Below, piece after piece: positions 27,102 to 35,980 of a DNA stretch of 64,000 nucleotides. A program made the position numbers and the translations under genes. Within the stretch, counting starts at the first letter, position 1, and every line of letters starts with the position of its first letter. A model generated the notes under the pieces. It was not told the origin of the DNA. It saw only the letters and a list, made by a program, of their open reading frames with translations, and searched no databases. Source of the DNA: an uncultured Ilyobacter sp. (lineage in GTDB: Bacteria; Fusobacteriota; Fusobacteriia; Fusobacteriales; Fusobacteriaceae); the NCBI RefSeq assembly GCF_963668085.1, contig NZ_OY764059.1:1488001-1552000 (forward strand), read 5' to 3'.

Positions 27102-27929
27102 TTATTTAAAAAGATATGGTTTTAACTCTTCACTAAACTTATTTCGAAGTTTCTGAAGGGTTTTTTTCTCTATCTGTCTAACTCTCTCTCTGGTTATGTT
27201 AAAACTTTTCCCTATTTCCTCTAGGGTGTGTATCTCATAACCGTCAAGTCCATATCTCAGTTTCAATATCTCCTTTTCACGGGGTTTTAGCACCTCTAGT
27301 ATATCATTTATCTCATTTCTCCCTATCTCTCCTAGAACCTCATCTTCTAGAGATTCCTCGTCAGGCTGACTGATTGTATCTTCTAGGAAAATGTCATCAC
27401 CGATAGATGCGTTTAAGGACAAAAGATCTTGGAATTCAAGCATAACCTTCTGAACCTTTTTAGGAGTAATATCTAGTCCTAGTGCTATATCCTCTATATT
27501 CGGGTAAACACTATTTTTCATCACAAATTCCATTATAAATTTATTTACCTTGTTTAAAAGATCATGCTTATATGAAGGAATTCTTATTTCTCTTCCCTTA
27601 CTTATGATGGCCTTACTTATAGACTGTTTTATCCACCAGACAGCATAAGTAGAAAACCTAAAACCTTTATCTACATCAAATTTTTCTATAGCATGCATGA
27701 GTCCAAAATTACCCTCACTTATCAGGTCAATAAAACCCATTCCTTTATGGACGTAACTTTTAGCTATATTAACAACCAATCTTAAATTAGAAAGAATAAG
27801 TTTGTGTTTAGCATCTTCACAGCCGCTCTTAGCCCTTATTAAAAGGTCTAATTCCTCTTCTTTCGTCAAAATGTCATAACTACGGATATCCTCAAGATAA
27901 AGTGAAACTAAATCTCTTTCTTTTTCCAT
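27102..27929 (-). CDS. Sigma-70 family RNA polymerase sigma factor (RpoD-like, no region 1.1)
   Basis: This 275-residue sigma factor has region 1.2 (LYLEDIRSYDILTKEEELDL), region 2 (DLISEGNFGLMHAIEKFD and RFSTYAVWWIKQSI), region 3, and region 4 with a clear HTH (TLEEIGKSFNITRERVRQIE). The acidic region 1.1 and non-conserved insert of primary sigma factors are missing, which favours a group 2 (stationary or stress) factor, although a short primary factor cannot be excluded. The start was set at the ATG five codons in from a GTG, because GGGGAAG precedes the ATG and nothing precedes the GTG. Confidence 0.85.
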   Translation of the reverse strand: MEKERDLVSLYLEDIRSYDILTKEEELDLLIRAKSGCEDAKHKLILSNLRLVVNIAKSYVHKGMGFIDLISEGNFGLMHAIEKFDVDKGFRFSTYAVWWIKQSISKAIISKGREIRIPSYKHDLLNKVNKFIMEFVMKNSVYPNIEDIALGLDITPKKVQKVMLEFQDLLSLNASIGDDIFLEDTISQPDEESLEDEVLGEIGRNEINDILEVLKPREKEILKLRYGLDGYEIHTLEEIGKSFNITRERVRQIEKKTLQKLRNKFSEELKPYLFK

Positions 27930-27976
27930 ATATCTCTTCCCCACTTCTTTTAAGTTTTAGTAAAATAAGATACAGA

Positions 27977-28978
27977 TTAATAAAATTCCTCTTTTAGATC
28001 TCTTTCCATTAGTTTCTTTACCATCTCTTTTGCATCGGCATCTTCATAAAGCACCTTGTACACAGCGTCAAGTATTGGCATAGACACCTCATAGGATTTA
28101 GACTTTTCATAGACAGCCTTTACCGTTGGAACCCCTTCAGCTACCATGAGCATCTCATCTAGTATGGCCTGAAGTTTCATACCTTTTCCAAGTTTATCCC
28201 CTACATGTCTGTTTCTACTGTGTTTGCTGGCACAGGTAACAATAAGATCCCCTATACCACTGAGTCCGCTGAAGGTTTTTTCGTCTGCCCCCAGTTCCAC
28301 TCCAAATCTTGTTATCTCTGCAATCCCTCTGGTTATAAGAGCGGCCTTGGTATTGTCTCCAAACTCCATTCCGTCTGCCATTCCAGCTGCTATAGCCAGA
28401 CAGTTCTTTACTGCTCCACCTATTTCAACACCTATTATATCCTCGTTGATATACACCCTAAAGGTTCCAGTATTGAAAATTTCCTGTATTTTTTTTGCAT
28501 TTTCTAGATTTCCGGCCGCTACAATGGTAGAAGGTATCTTGTTAGCAACTTCTTCTGCATGGGTAGGCCCTGACAGCACAACTATATTTTTATGGAATTT
28601 CCCCATTATCTCATCTTTCATAACCTCTGAAAGTCTCATACCTGTTAAAACCTCTAGTCCCTTGGCAGTATTTACAAGAACGATATCTTTTGTTATCTGA
28701 GATGATATACTTTCGACTACCCCTCTTAGCACCTGGGACGGAACTGAAAAAACAACACACTGGGCTCCTTCTAATAAACCATCTAACTCGGAAGTCACAC
28801 TCAAGGTATCAGGAAATTTTATTCCCTTCAGGTACATCGGGTTCATTCTTTCTGCCTGAAGTTTTTCTGCTCTTTCCTTTTGATATTCCCACAAAGTAAC
28901 TGGATACCCCTTTTCAGCCAATAATACCGCCAAAGCCGTTCCCCAGCTTCCGGCGCCCATTACAACAATTTTGTCCAT
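27977..28978 (-). CDS. gpsA: Glycerol-3-phosphate dehydrogenase [NAD(P)+]
   Basis: This 333-residue cytoplasmic enzyme reduces dihydroxyacetone phosphate to sn-glycerol 3-phosphate for phospholipid synthesis. The N-terminal Rossmann motif is GAGSWGTALA (about 7-16). The catalytic lysine lies in GGAVKNCLAIAAG, and the C-terminal domain has LSGIGDLIVTC. The start was set at the ATG giving MDKIVVMG, which has AGGGAG 6 bases upstream and begins shortly after the plsY stop. plsY, which uses the product, is directly upstream. Confidence 0.95.
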   Translation of the reverse strand: MDKIVVMGAGSWGTALAVLLAEKGYPVTLWEYQKERAEKLQAERMNPMYLKGIKFPDTLSVTSELDGLLEGAQCVVFSVPSQVLRGVVESISSQITKDIVLVNTAKGLEVLTGMRLSEVMKDEIMGKFHKNIVVLSGPTHAEEVANKIPSTIVAAGNLENAKKIQEIFNTGTFRVYINEDIIGVEIGGAVKNCLAIAAGMADGMEFGDNTKAALITRGIAEITRFGVELGADEKTFSGLSGIGDLIVTCASKHSRNRHVGDKLGKGMKLQAILDEMLMVAEGVPTVKAVYEKSKSYEVSMPILDAVYKVLYEDADAKEMVKKLMERDLKEEFY

Positions 28979-28988
28979 ATCCATCTCC

Positions 28989-29594
28989 CTATTTAAATTT
29001 AAATTTATTTTCGTTTCCATTCATAAGCCTAGATATATTTGTTCTGTGTCTGTATATTACAAATGCACCTATCAAAAATGTCATAATGAAAAGTTCTACC
29101 CTTATAAGGGATTCTCTAATTGGCATTACAAGAGTCAGTATCGGCAGTAGAGCTGCACAGGTAACAGAGGCTAGAGATACATATTTGCTAAAATATGCCA
29201 CTATGACAAAGACCCCTATAGTCACTAACATAATCTGGGGAACAAGATAGAGAAATACCCCCAAACTGGTGGCAACACCTTTCCCTCCCTTGAACTTTAG
29301 AAAAATCGACAGGGAATGACCTATTATTGTTATTAGACCTACCAATATCAGTAAAGTTCCCTCTATTCCTGCAAGGTCTGCAAGCATAACAGGGAAAAAG
29401 CCTTTGGCTGCATCAGCTGCTAACACCATCACTCCGTATCTAGCACCTAATACTCTGTAAGCATTTGTAGCCCCCGAGTTTTTACTTCCATGCTCTCTTA
29501 TGTCTATGCCCTTCAGTTTTTTTCCTATTATAACACCTGTTGGTATTGATCCCATAACATATGCCAAAACTGCAAAAAATATAAATTTAAACAT
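28989..29594 (-). CDS. plsY: Acyl-phosphate:glycerol-3-phosphate acyltransferase
   Basis: A 201-residue integral membrane enzyme that acylates glycerol 3-phosphate from acyl-phosphate. Conserved loops are visible: [29 protein letters not shown] near the N-terminus, KGGKGVAT (about 107-114) and [10 protein letters not shown] near the C-terminus. About five transmembrane segments. Cotranscribed with gpsA, which supplies its acceptor. Confidence 0.95.
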   Translation of the reverse strand: [201 protein letters not shown]

Positions 29595-29603
29595 CCGCCC
29601 CTC

Positions 29604-30965
29604 CTAAGTTCTTTTTACAAATTTCCCCACAACCTCTATATGACTAGTCTGAGGAAACATGTCTACAGGCTGTACCTTCAAAAGATCGTAACCTATTTCA
29701 TTTAAAACATTGGCATCCCTTGCAAATGTAGAAGGATTGCACGATATGTAAACTATCTCATTTATTCCGGTTTTTGCAACACTGTGCAGGACACTTTCCT
29801 CTATCCCCTTTCTAGGCGGGTCAAAGATAATGGCATCTATTTTTTCTCTTTTTTTGAGGAGTTCCTCTAGTTTGCTTTCTACTTTTCCGTTTATAAAATC
29901 AATATTTTTAATTTCATTTTCCATACTGGTTTTTTTTGCATCTAAAGTCGCAGATTTTACCATCTCTATGGCAAAGACTTTTTTCGCCCAACGGGAAAGT
30001 ATCATAGCTATCGTACCAGTACCAGAATAGGCGTCTACTATATTTTTATTATTTACGTCATCAAAATAGGAGACAGCCGTTTCATAAAGTTTCTTTGTCT
30101 GTTCCAGATTTATCTGAAAAAAAGATTTAGGAGATACATTGAATTTTATATCAAAAAGCTCCTCTTTTAATGTCTCGTCTCCATATACATAGATATCCTC
30201 GTCCCCAAGGGCCACATTGGTTTTCTTGTTATTTATGGAAATATAGGCAGATTTTACCTCAGGACACCGGTCTCTCAGATCAAATAAAATCTTTCTCAAA
30301 TTTTTGGTAGGTTCCCCTTTTACAACAAGTACCACCATGGCTTCATCAAACGAATTGGTCCTCACCATAACATGTCTCAAGATACCTCTGTGCCTTTTCT
30401 CATCATAGACAGGTATTCTTTTTTTATTAAGTATTTCCTTTAGCTCTTTTATTATTCTATTTGCAAGTTTTGACTGAAGCATATTTTCAGACACTTCAAA
30501 AACTTCGTGAGATTTTTTCTTAAAAAAACCTGAGATTATCTTTCCATCTTTAAAAGCAAAGGGTTCTATTACCTTGTTTCTGTAATATTTTGGGGAACCA
30601 CTTCCTATTGTGTCGTATATTTCAAAATTTTCCACTTTGCCTATTTTTTTTACTACGTCTTCTACCATCTCTTTTTTATATTTCAGCTGGCTTTCATAAT
30701 TCAGCATTCCAAAATCGCATCCGTGGAAATCTTCAAAGGAAATCTTGTCTTTGTCCGCTGATCTTTCTCTACCTGGTTTTATTATGGCCTCTATAATCCC
30801 CCTGGCATAACTTTTCTTTAGGGATATAATTTTAACTCTCACTCTGTCCCCAGGTACTGACATAGGAACGAACACAGCCATTTTTTCAAAATACCCTAGT
30901 CCTTCTCCTCCAAAAATAAGCTTTTCTATATCTAGCTCAATTATCTGATCTTTCTTTAGCACCAT
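29604..30965 (-). CDS. 23S rRNA (uracil-5-)-methyltransferase, RlmD/TrmA family
   Basis: A 453-residue RNA m5U methyltransferase with an N-terminal TRAM domain (about 1-60), an RNA-binding middle and a C-terminal SAM domain with DAYSGTGTIAM, FDPPRKG and the nucleophile Cys in YISCNPSTFARD. The four-cysteine iron-sulfur site of RlmD, usually CxxxxxCxxC near residue 85, is reduced here to a single Cys in DFHGCDFG, so no cluster is expected. That is also seen in some RlmCD-like enzymes. The target uridine is not predictable. The start was set at the ATG 24 codons in, after GAGGGGAAA. Confidence 0.85.
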   Translation of the reverse strand: MVLKKDQIIELDIEKLIFGGEGLGYFEKMAVFVPMSVPGDRVRVKIISLKKSYARGIIEAIIKPGRERSADKDKISFEDFHGCDFGMLNYESQLKYKKEMVEDVVKKIGKVENFEIYDTIGSGSPKYYRNKVIEPFAFKDGKIISGFFKKKSHEVFEVSENMLQSKLANRIIKELKEILNKKRIPVYDEKRHRGILRHVMVRTNSFDEAMVVLVVKGEPTKNLRKILFDLRDRCPEVKSAYISINNKKTNVALGDEDIYVYGDETLKEELFDIKFNVSPKSFFQINLEQTKKLYETAVSYFDDVNNKNIVDAYSGTGTIAMILSRWAKKVFAIEMVKSATLDAKKTSMENEIKNIDFINGKVESKLEELLKKREKIDAIIFDPPRKGIEESVLHSVAKTGINEIVYISCNPSTFARDANVLNEIGYDLLKVQPVDMFPQTSHIEVVGKFVKRT

Positions 30966-31055
30966 ATTATTTGGTTTCCCCTCTTTTTGTTCTTTTTTAT
31001 TATATATTGTATGAAAAAAAATGTCAACGAAAGCCAAATTATCAAAAAATAAAGT

Positions 31056-31328
31056 TTATTTCAACTTAAAGTATTCAATCTCATTAGAGACTTCCATCCC
31101 CAATTTAGATTTAGCCTCTTTTTCTATCTTTTCGAGGTCTACCTTGTTTTCAAGTTCTATTTTTTTACTTTGGTAAAGCTCCTCAGATTCACTTACAATT
31201 TTTTTTACCTTTCTGAGTTCACCTTGTTCCTTTGCCAGCCTTATAACATAACTGAGGTGAACTATAGGAAGACCTATAATCAAAAGGATAATAAGTAATG
31301 TATATAACTCTTTCAGCTTTTTTTTCAT
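31056..31328 (-). CDS. FtsL-like septum protein
   Basis: A 90-residue bitopic membrane protein: short basic N-terminus, one transmembrane helix (about 8-30), a coiled-coil stretch and the C-terminal pattern DLEKIEKEAKSKLGM that is typical of FtsL/DivIC proteins. It lies 4 bases after rsmH, exactly where ftsL lies in dcw clusters, which supports a division role. No pbp or mur genes follow, so the cluster is broken here. FtsL is poorly conserved, so the name is kept tentative. Confidence 0.68.
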   Translation of the reverse strand: MKKKLKELYTLLIILLIIGLPIVHLSYVIRLAKEQGELRKVKKIVSESEELYQSKKIELENKVDLEKIEKEAKSKLGMEVSNEIEYFKLK

Positions 31329-31332
31329 ACTT

Positions 31333-32277
31333 TTACCCCAGTCTTTCCACCACTCTCAGTTTTGATGAACGGGCTCTCCTATTAAATTTAAGCTCATCTT
31401 CCTTTGGAGCAATAGGTTTTCGTGTTATTATTTTTACCTTGGCCTTGTTGTCACATCTGCATACAGGGAGTTCAGGCGGACATATGCAGTCTACCGACAT
31501 CTCTTTAAACTTATTTTTTACCATTCTGTCTTCTAGTGAATGAAAGGTTATTATAGCAAGTCTTCCTCCAGGTTTAAGAGCATTTATAGCCTTGTCTATA
31601 GACCTTTCTAAAACCTCTAGCTCTCTGTTTACCTCGATTCTGATAGCCTGAAAGGTTTTCATAGCAGGATGCTTGGGACTTTTCCCCTTGTATGCTCTTT
31701 TTATTATTTCCACAAGGTCTCCAGTTGTCTCTATGGGCTTTTCTGCCCTGATCTCACATATAAGCCTTGCTATCCTTCTCGCATGACGTTCTTCTCCGTA
31801 ATCATATATTATTTTAGAAAGTCTTCCTTCCTCATACTGGTTTACAACTTCATAGGCTGATACCTTGGCATTTTTGTTCATTCTCATATCCAACTTGGTA
31901 TCAAATCTATATGAGAAGCCTCTTTCTGGGTCATCTAGCTGTGTAGAAGAGACCCCTATATCCATAAGTATCCCGTCTATCTTATCATAACCTGCGAGGT
32001 ATAGCACTGTATCTAGGTTTTCAAAGTTATCCTTGTAAGCCTCCCACTTCTTACCGTATTTCCCCAGCCTTTCCCCTGCAAAATCAAGGGCTTGCTGGTC
32101 CTGGTCTATGGAAATAAGTTTTCCATTTTCAGACAGGCTCTTTAGAATTCCCTCTGAATGACCTCCCCCTCCTAAGGTGCAGTCTAAATATACCCCGTTT
32201 TTATCTTTTACAAGATTTTCTATTGTTTCACGATACAACACAGGTATATGATATTCACATTCTATATCTTCAAACAT
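31333..32277 (-). CDS. rsmH: 16S rRNA (cytosine-1402-N4)-methyltransferase
   Basis: The 314-residue SAM methyltransferase (formerly MraW) has YLDCTLGGGGHSEGIL (about 28-43), GVSSTQLDDPERGFS, a helical RNA-binding insert, and ITFHSLEDRMVK plus PKEDELKFNRRARSSKLRV near the C-terminus. Length and motifs are standard. It is the first gene of the operon running to dnaN. Confidence 0.97.
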   Translation of the reverse strand: MFEDIECEYHIPVLYRETIENLVKDKNGVYLDCTLGGGGHSEGILKSLSENGKLISIDQDQQALDFAGERLGKYGKKWEAYKDNFENLDTVLYLAGYDKIDGILMDIGVSSTQLDDPERGFSYRFDTKLDMRMNKNAKVSAYEVVNQYEEGRLSKIIYDYGEERHARRIARLICEIRAEKPIETTGDLVEIIKRAYKGKSPKHPAMKTFQAIRIEVNRELEVLERSIDKAINALKPGGRLAIITFHSLEDRMVKNKFKEMSVDCICPPELPVCRCDNKAKVKIITRKPIAPKEDELKFNRRARSSKLRVVERLG

Positions 32278-32318
32278 TAATTACACTCCCAATTTTTAAA
32301 AGATAGATTATTAGCTTC

Positions 32319-32347
32319 ATTTTACTATAATGAGGAAAAAAAAGCAA
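32319..32347 (-). promoter_or_regulatory. Putative sigma-70 promoter of the rsmH operon
   Basis: TTGCTT, a 17-base spacer and TAAAAT on the minus strand, 42 bases before rsmH. The hexamers are only fair. Confidence 0.45.
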
Positions 32348-32533
32348 CTTAAGGGGTATCTGTCCAGAATAATATTTAATTTCATTTTCATCTGTTTTTT
32401 AGACAAACTTACATTTAATTCGAAATATAAGTTTAATTTCCTTTCAATTTTACACTACTTTTTACACTGTTTTTATATTTTTTATACACTGAGATGCTAA
32501 ACTTGTATTTAAAGATAAATACTGGGGGAATCT

Positions 32534-34300
32534 ATGAACAACATACTTTGGGATAACAAACTAAAAATTTTAGATTTTGCTTTTCAGCCTATAATATCTG
32601 CAAATTCAGGTGAGATATACGGTGTAGAAGCTCTTCTTAGAAATAGTTTAGAAGCTGGTTTCAAAAATATCGGAGATATCTTTGACAGCGCCTACCAGGA
32701 TGGTTCCTTATATACACTAGATTTAATGCTTCGAGAAAAAGCCATCCAAAAATTTAAAAAACTGAAATTCCATAAAAGTATAAAAATATTTTATAATCTA
32801 GACAATCGGCTTTTAGAAATGCCTAACTTTTCAATGGGAAAAACAGAGCTTCTTCTGAAGGAAAATAAAATAGAAAAGAGCTCTTTGTGTTTTGAGATAT
32901 CGGAAAAATACAAACTTAATAAGATAGAAGATATCAATGATATGCTGAGCGTATATAAGAGTGAAGGGTATATTATTGCCTTAGATGACTTTGGAAGCGG
33001 TTTTTCTAATCTTCAGAAACTTTATCACTTTGACATAAATCTTTTAAAAATAGACAGATTTTTTATCAAAAATGTGGGAAAGAGCAGTAAAAAAAGAATT
33101 TTCTTAAACAACATAATAAATCTAGTTCATACTCTAGGGGGACTTGTAGTGGCAGAAGGTATCGAGACAGAAGAAGAGATGCAGGTTTGTCGTATGCTCG
33201 GCTGTGATCTCTTACAGGGGTATTACATACAACACCCTAGTCAAAACTTAGACGATATCAAAGTGTTGTATCACCATGTAAAAGAAAACATAGTAAAACA
33301 TGAGAATTTTTTAGGGGAAGACAGAAACATTATTGAAAGTCATATTTTAAAAATAGAAGGAACCTACATAGAAAATCATATGGATAAGATTTTAGAAGTT
33401 TTGAAAAAAAATAGCCATGCTGAGGTCTTCCCGATAATAGACCAAGACAAGAGGGTTCTTGGTCTGATAAGGGAAAAAAAGATCAAAAGATATCTTCTGG
33501 CTCCCTTTGGAAATGAATTCCTCAAGAAGAAAACTGTACGTGACCTAATGGACATTGCAATAATTGCAGATATTAACGTCAGCATAAACAGACTAATAGA
33601 GATACTCTCATTAAATGATGAGGTAGAATTTATAATCATAACCTGCGATGGTAAGTATAAAGGTTATCTTGATAAAAATGCAGTCATTAAAATAATCAGT
33701 GAAAAGAAGATAGGAGAAGCCAAAAATCAAAATCCCCTTACAAAGCTTCCAGGAAATACCCAAATATCCGATTTTATAGAAAAAACTCTTTTAGATAAAG
33801 CAAATGGATATATTTACACATACTTTGATTTCAATAATTTCAAGAGTTACAATGACAAGTATGGATTTAAAAAAGGGGACAAAATAATCACCTTGTTTAG
33901 TGAGATTTTAAAAGATGAAGAAAAAGATGAAAATTCATTTATCGGCCACGTAGGTGGGGATGATTTTTTTTTAGGCATAAGACAGAAACCAAATAAAAAT
34001 TTTAATGATGTTCTAGATAAGATAACCTCAATTGCAGAGATGTTTAAAACCCAGGCCCGAGACCATTATGATCAGAAAGATTTGAAAAAGGGTTTCATTT
34101 TAAGTCAAGACAGGAGTGGACAGATTAGAAAGGTACCTCTTATAACTGTCTCTGCTGCAATTTTAGAAATTATTCCAGGAGAAAGGAATTGTACAATCGA
34201 GGATGTCAGTGATCTCCTATTTAAATTAAAAAAGAACTCTAAAATAGCAAAAGATTCCACATGCTGTTCGACAATTATGCCTTATAAACAAATTTTTTAA
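32534..34300 (+). CDS. EAL-CBS-GGDEF cyclic-di-GMP signalling protein
   Basis: A 588-residue soluble protein with no signal or transmembrane segment. The N-terminal EAL phosphodiesterase domain (about 8-245) keeps QPI, EALLR, FEISE, LDDFGSGFSNL, LKIDRFF and AEGIET-Q-GYY, so it could hydrolyse c-di-GMP. A CBS-like pair (about 265-390) follows, then a C-terminal GGDEF domain (about 400-560) with LPG, YFDFNNFK-YND-YGF and GGDDF. No RxxD inhibitory site precedes GGDDF. The EAL-first order with CBS between is the reverse of the common layout. Net activity cannot be told from sequence. It stands alone; RBS GGGGGAA precedes the ATG. Confidence 0.88.
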   Translation: MNNILWDNKLKILDFAFQPIISANSGEIYGVEALLRNSLEAGFKNIGDIFDSAYQDGSLYTLDLMLREKAIQKFKKLKFHKSIKIFYNLDNRLLEMPNFSMGKTELLLKENKIEKSSLCFEISEKYKLNKIEDINDMLSVYKSEGYIIALDDFGSGFSNLQKLYHFDINLLKIDRFFIKNVGKSSKKRIFLNNIINLVHTLGGLVVAEGIETEEEMQVCRMLGCDLLQGYYIQHPSQNLDDIKVLYHHVKENIVKHENFLGEDRNIIESHILKIEGTYIENHMDKILEVLKKNSHAEVFPIIDQDKRVLGLIREKKIKRYLLAPFGNEFLKKKTVRDLMDIAIIADINVSINRLIEILSLNDEVEFIIITCDGKYKGYLDKNAVIKIISEKKIGEAKNQNPLTKLPGNTQISDFIEKTLLDKANGYIYTYFDFNNFKSYNDKYGFKKGDKIITLFSEILKDEEKDENSFIGHVGGDDFFLGIRQKPNKNFNDVLDKITSIAEMFKTQARDHYDQKDLKKGFILSQDRSGQIRKVPLITVSAAILEIIPGERNCTIEDVSDLLFKLKKNSKIAKDSTCCSTIMPYKQIF

Positions 34301-34397
34301 CATATTCCATTATATCTTAAGCTTAATTTCTGTACCTAGAAATAGGTCAAGTCATTTTACTAATTATTTTATAAAAATTAGTTTAAAACACAGACTA

Positions 34398-34422
34398 AAA
34401 AAGGGAGCCCTTAGAGGCTCCC
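34398..34422 (-). terminator. Terminator of the small basic secreted protein gene
   Basis: GGGAGCC (34403-34409) pairs with GGCTCCC (34416-34422); on the minus strand TTTTTT follows. It may also stop the EAL gene from the other side (tail TATACTTTT). Confidence 0.75.
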
Positions 34423-34477
34423 TATACTTTTACTGGCTTAAACTTTTTGTCTATCCTGCTGAAGTTTCCACCTTTAA

Positions 34478-34861
34478 TCATATGCTGCTCGCAATTTTTA
34501 TGCCGAACCTATCCTTTACTTCAAGTTTAAATTTCAGCATACTTCTTTCTTGATCATCCTGAAGTCTGGATTTCTTGGCATTAAGCTTTTTTATTTTTTT
34601 TATATTTGGTTTTTTATTACGTCTTTCTTTTTGGATTTGATTATCTATTTCCTTAATAGCTAGCTTATGTTTTTTCTTATTATCCATGGCTCTTTCATGC
34701 ATAACTTTGTATTGTCTTTGTTGTCCAGGTTTTAGATCACTTACTTTTTTTGCTATTTGAGATTTTCCTGCATTCTTATGAACCGAATGATTTACAGGCT
34801 GATTTTTAGAAAATGCCGTTGTTGAGATTATTATTGCTAAGATTCCGATTATTTTTTTCAT
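34478..34861 (-). CDS. Small basic secreted protein, unknown
   Basis: Not recognised. 127 residues with a signal peptide (about 1-18, ending TAFS). The Lys-rich mature part is predicted to be mostly helical and coiled coil (KPGQQRQYKVM, then two long Lys/Glu/Arg stretches). Size and helical charge pattern recall small periplasmic chaperones of the Spy/CpxP type, but I see no LTxxQ motif, so that is only a suggestion. RBS AGGAGGAA precedes the ATG. The 165-base leader region has an inverted repeat that could be a regulator site. Confidence 0.6.
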   Translation of the reverse strand: MKKIIGILAIIISTTAFSKNQPVNHSVHKNAGKSQIAKKVSDLKPGQQRQYKVMHERAMDNKKKHKLAIKEIDNQIQKERRNKKPNIKKIKKLNAKKSRLQDDQERSMLKFKLEVKDRFGIKIASSI

Positions 34862-34914
34862 TTTTTATAGTTCCTCCTGTTTGTTTTCTACAGGAATATT
34901 TTAACTTACTTAAG

Positions 34915-34943
34915 TGACAGTTATGTGATTACAATGTGTCACA
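34915..34943. promoter_or_regulatory. Inverted repeat upstream of the small secreted protein gene
   Basis: GTGACA (34915-34920) and TGTCAC (34938-34943) flank a 17-base centre that contains TGTGATTACA. It is located 54-82 bases upstream of the ATG at 34861, in a suitable place for an activator or repressor. No matching consensus promoter was found. Confidence 0.35.
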
Positions 34944-35000
34944 ATTTCCTCTTTCCTCACACTTACATTTCAGAACTTATTTATGAAAATATACATACAT

Positions 35001-35028
35001 AAAAAAAGGAGAAGCAAAAGCTTCTCCT
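35001..35028 (-). terminator. Terminator of pgsA-yggT
   Basis: A 9-bp stem AGGAGAAGC/GCTTCTCCT with an AAAA loop (35007-35028) and a T run on the minus strand. It overlaps the yggT stop codon. Confidence 0.85.
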
Positions 35029-35287
35029 AACGTAGCAACAGTCCAAATGCCAAATTCCTTATTAGATTAAGGGCAAAGTAGGCAAGTATAGGGGATAGAT
35101 CCATCCTCATAGACCCTAAAGGTATAAGCATCCTAAAAGGTCTCAGTATCGGTTCTGTAACCTCATATACAAGATGAGTAAACTCATTTCTGCTGTACGG
35201 AGCCACCCAAGATATTACAATCCTTATCAAAATCAACATTTTTAAGGCTCTTATTGCAAGATCTATAATTTTTAAAATCGACAACAT
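35027..35287 (-). CDS. YggT family membrane protein
   Basis: An 86-residue protein with two hydrophobic segments (about 3-25 and 60-82) and the family pattern ISWVAP-SRNEF-H-VYE-TEPILRPFR-LIP. YggT proteins are widespread and often linked to division or cofactor genes (cf. YlmG); the exact function is unknown. It follows pgsA by 18 bases and shares its terminator. Confidence 0.88.
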   Translation of the reverse strand: MLSILKIIDLAIRALKMLILIRIVISWVAPYSRNEFTHLVYEVTEPILRPFRMLIPLGSMRMDLSPILAYFALNLIRNLAFGLLLR

Positions 35288-35305
35288 TATATAATCCCCT
35301 TTCTT

Positions 35306-35842
35306 TTATTTTACATTCATAAAGTAGTGTTTAGCTTTTACCGTATACTCCCATCCTGACCATATAGTTAGTATCACAGGGATCAACATCAGATAAAAGT
35401 TATATTGATTTTTACCAAATATCATTATGATTATTATTACTATCATCTGGGAGGTAGTTTTGTATTTTCCCAGTTTTGCCGCTGGTATTACCTCTCCCTT
35501 GGCTGCAGCCAGTGTCCTTATACCACTGATCAAAAACTCTCTTGCAATTACCACTATAGACATCCACGCCGGTATATATTTTATATCCACAAATATTACA
35601 AGGGCGGATATAACTAGTATTTTGTCAGCTAAGGGATCCATTAGTTTCCCGAAATCAGTTATGAGATTTCTTTTTCTTGCTATATAACCGTCAAGGAAAT
35701 CAGTTATTGAAGCTACTGAAAATATAACCAGTGCAATAACTCTGTAGGAAAAACCTCCACTTTCTGCATTCCCCAAAAAGAATATAAACGGAATTGCTAA
35801 AATTATTCTGAGCAGCGTTAATTGATTAGGCAGATTCATCAT
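35306..35842 (-). CDS. pgsA: CDP-diacylglycerol--glycerol-3-phosphate 3-phosphatidyltransferase
   Basis: A 178-residue membrane enzyme making phosphatidylglycerophosphate. The CDP-alcohol phosphotransferase motif D-G-x2-A-R-x8-G-x3-D-x3-D is complete, beginning at DGYIARKR and ending at MDPLAD. It begins MMNLPNQLTLLRI, as usual. The start was set at the ATG 5 bases after GGAGG, 12 codons inside the longest frame. Together with plsY and gpsA this is a third phospholipid gene in the window. Confidence 0.94.
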   Translation of the reverse strand: MMNLPNQLTLLRIILAIPFIFFLGNAESGGFSYRVIALVIFSVASITDFLDGYIARKRNLITDFGKLMDPLADKILVISALVIFVDIKYIPAWMSIVVIAREFLISGIRTLAAAKGEVIPAAKLGKYKTTSQMIVIIIIMIFGKNQYNFYLMLIPVILTIWSGWEYTVKAKHYFMNVK

Positions 35843-35980
35843 GTTATCCTCCATTAAATATGTTTGTCTTTTTTCCAAAATTTATCAATCATTATAAACT
35901 CATACAGGATTCATTAAAAATTTGTAAAATTATAAACAAATTACAGCGAAAAACACAACGAACCCAAATCAAAGAGTAAC

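Noticed and set aside
28224..28700. 158-codon plus-strand frame opposite gpsA
   Set aside because: It is the complement of a well-conserved enzyme gene and has no RBS or family likeness.
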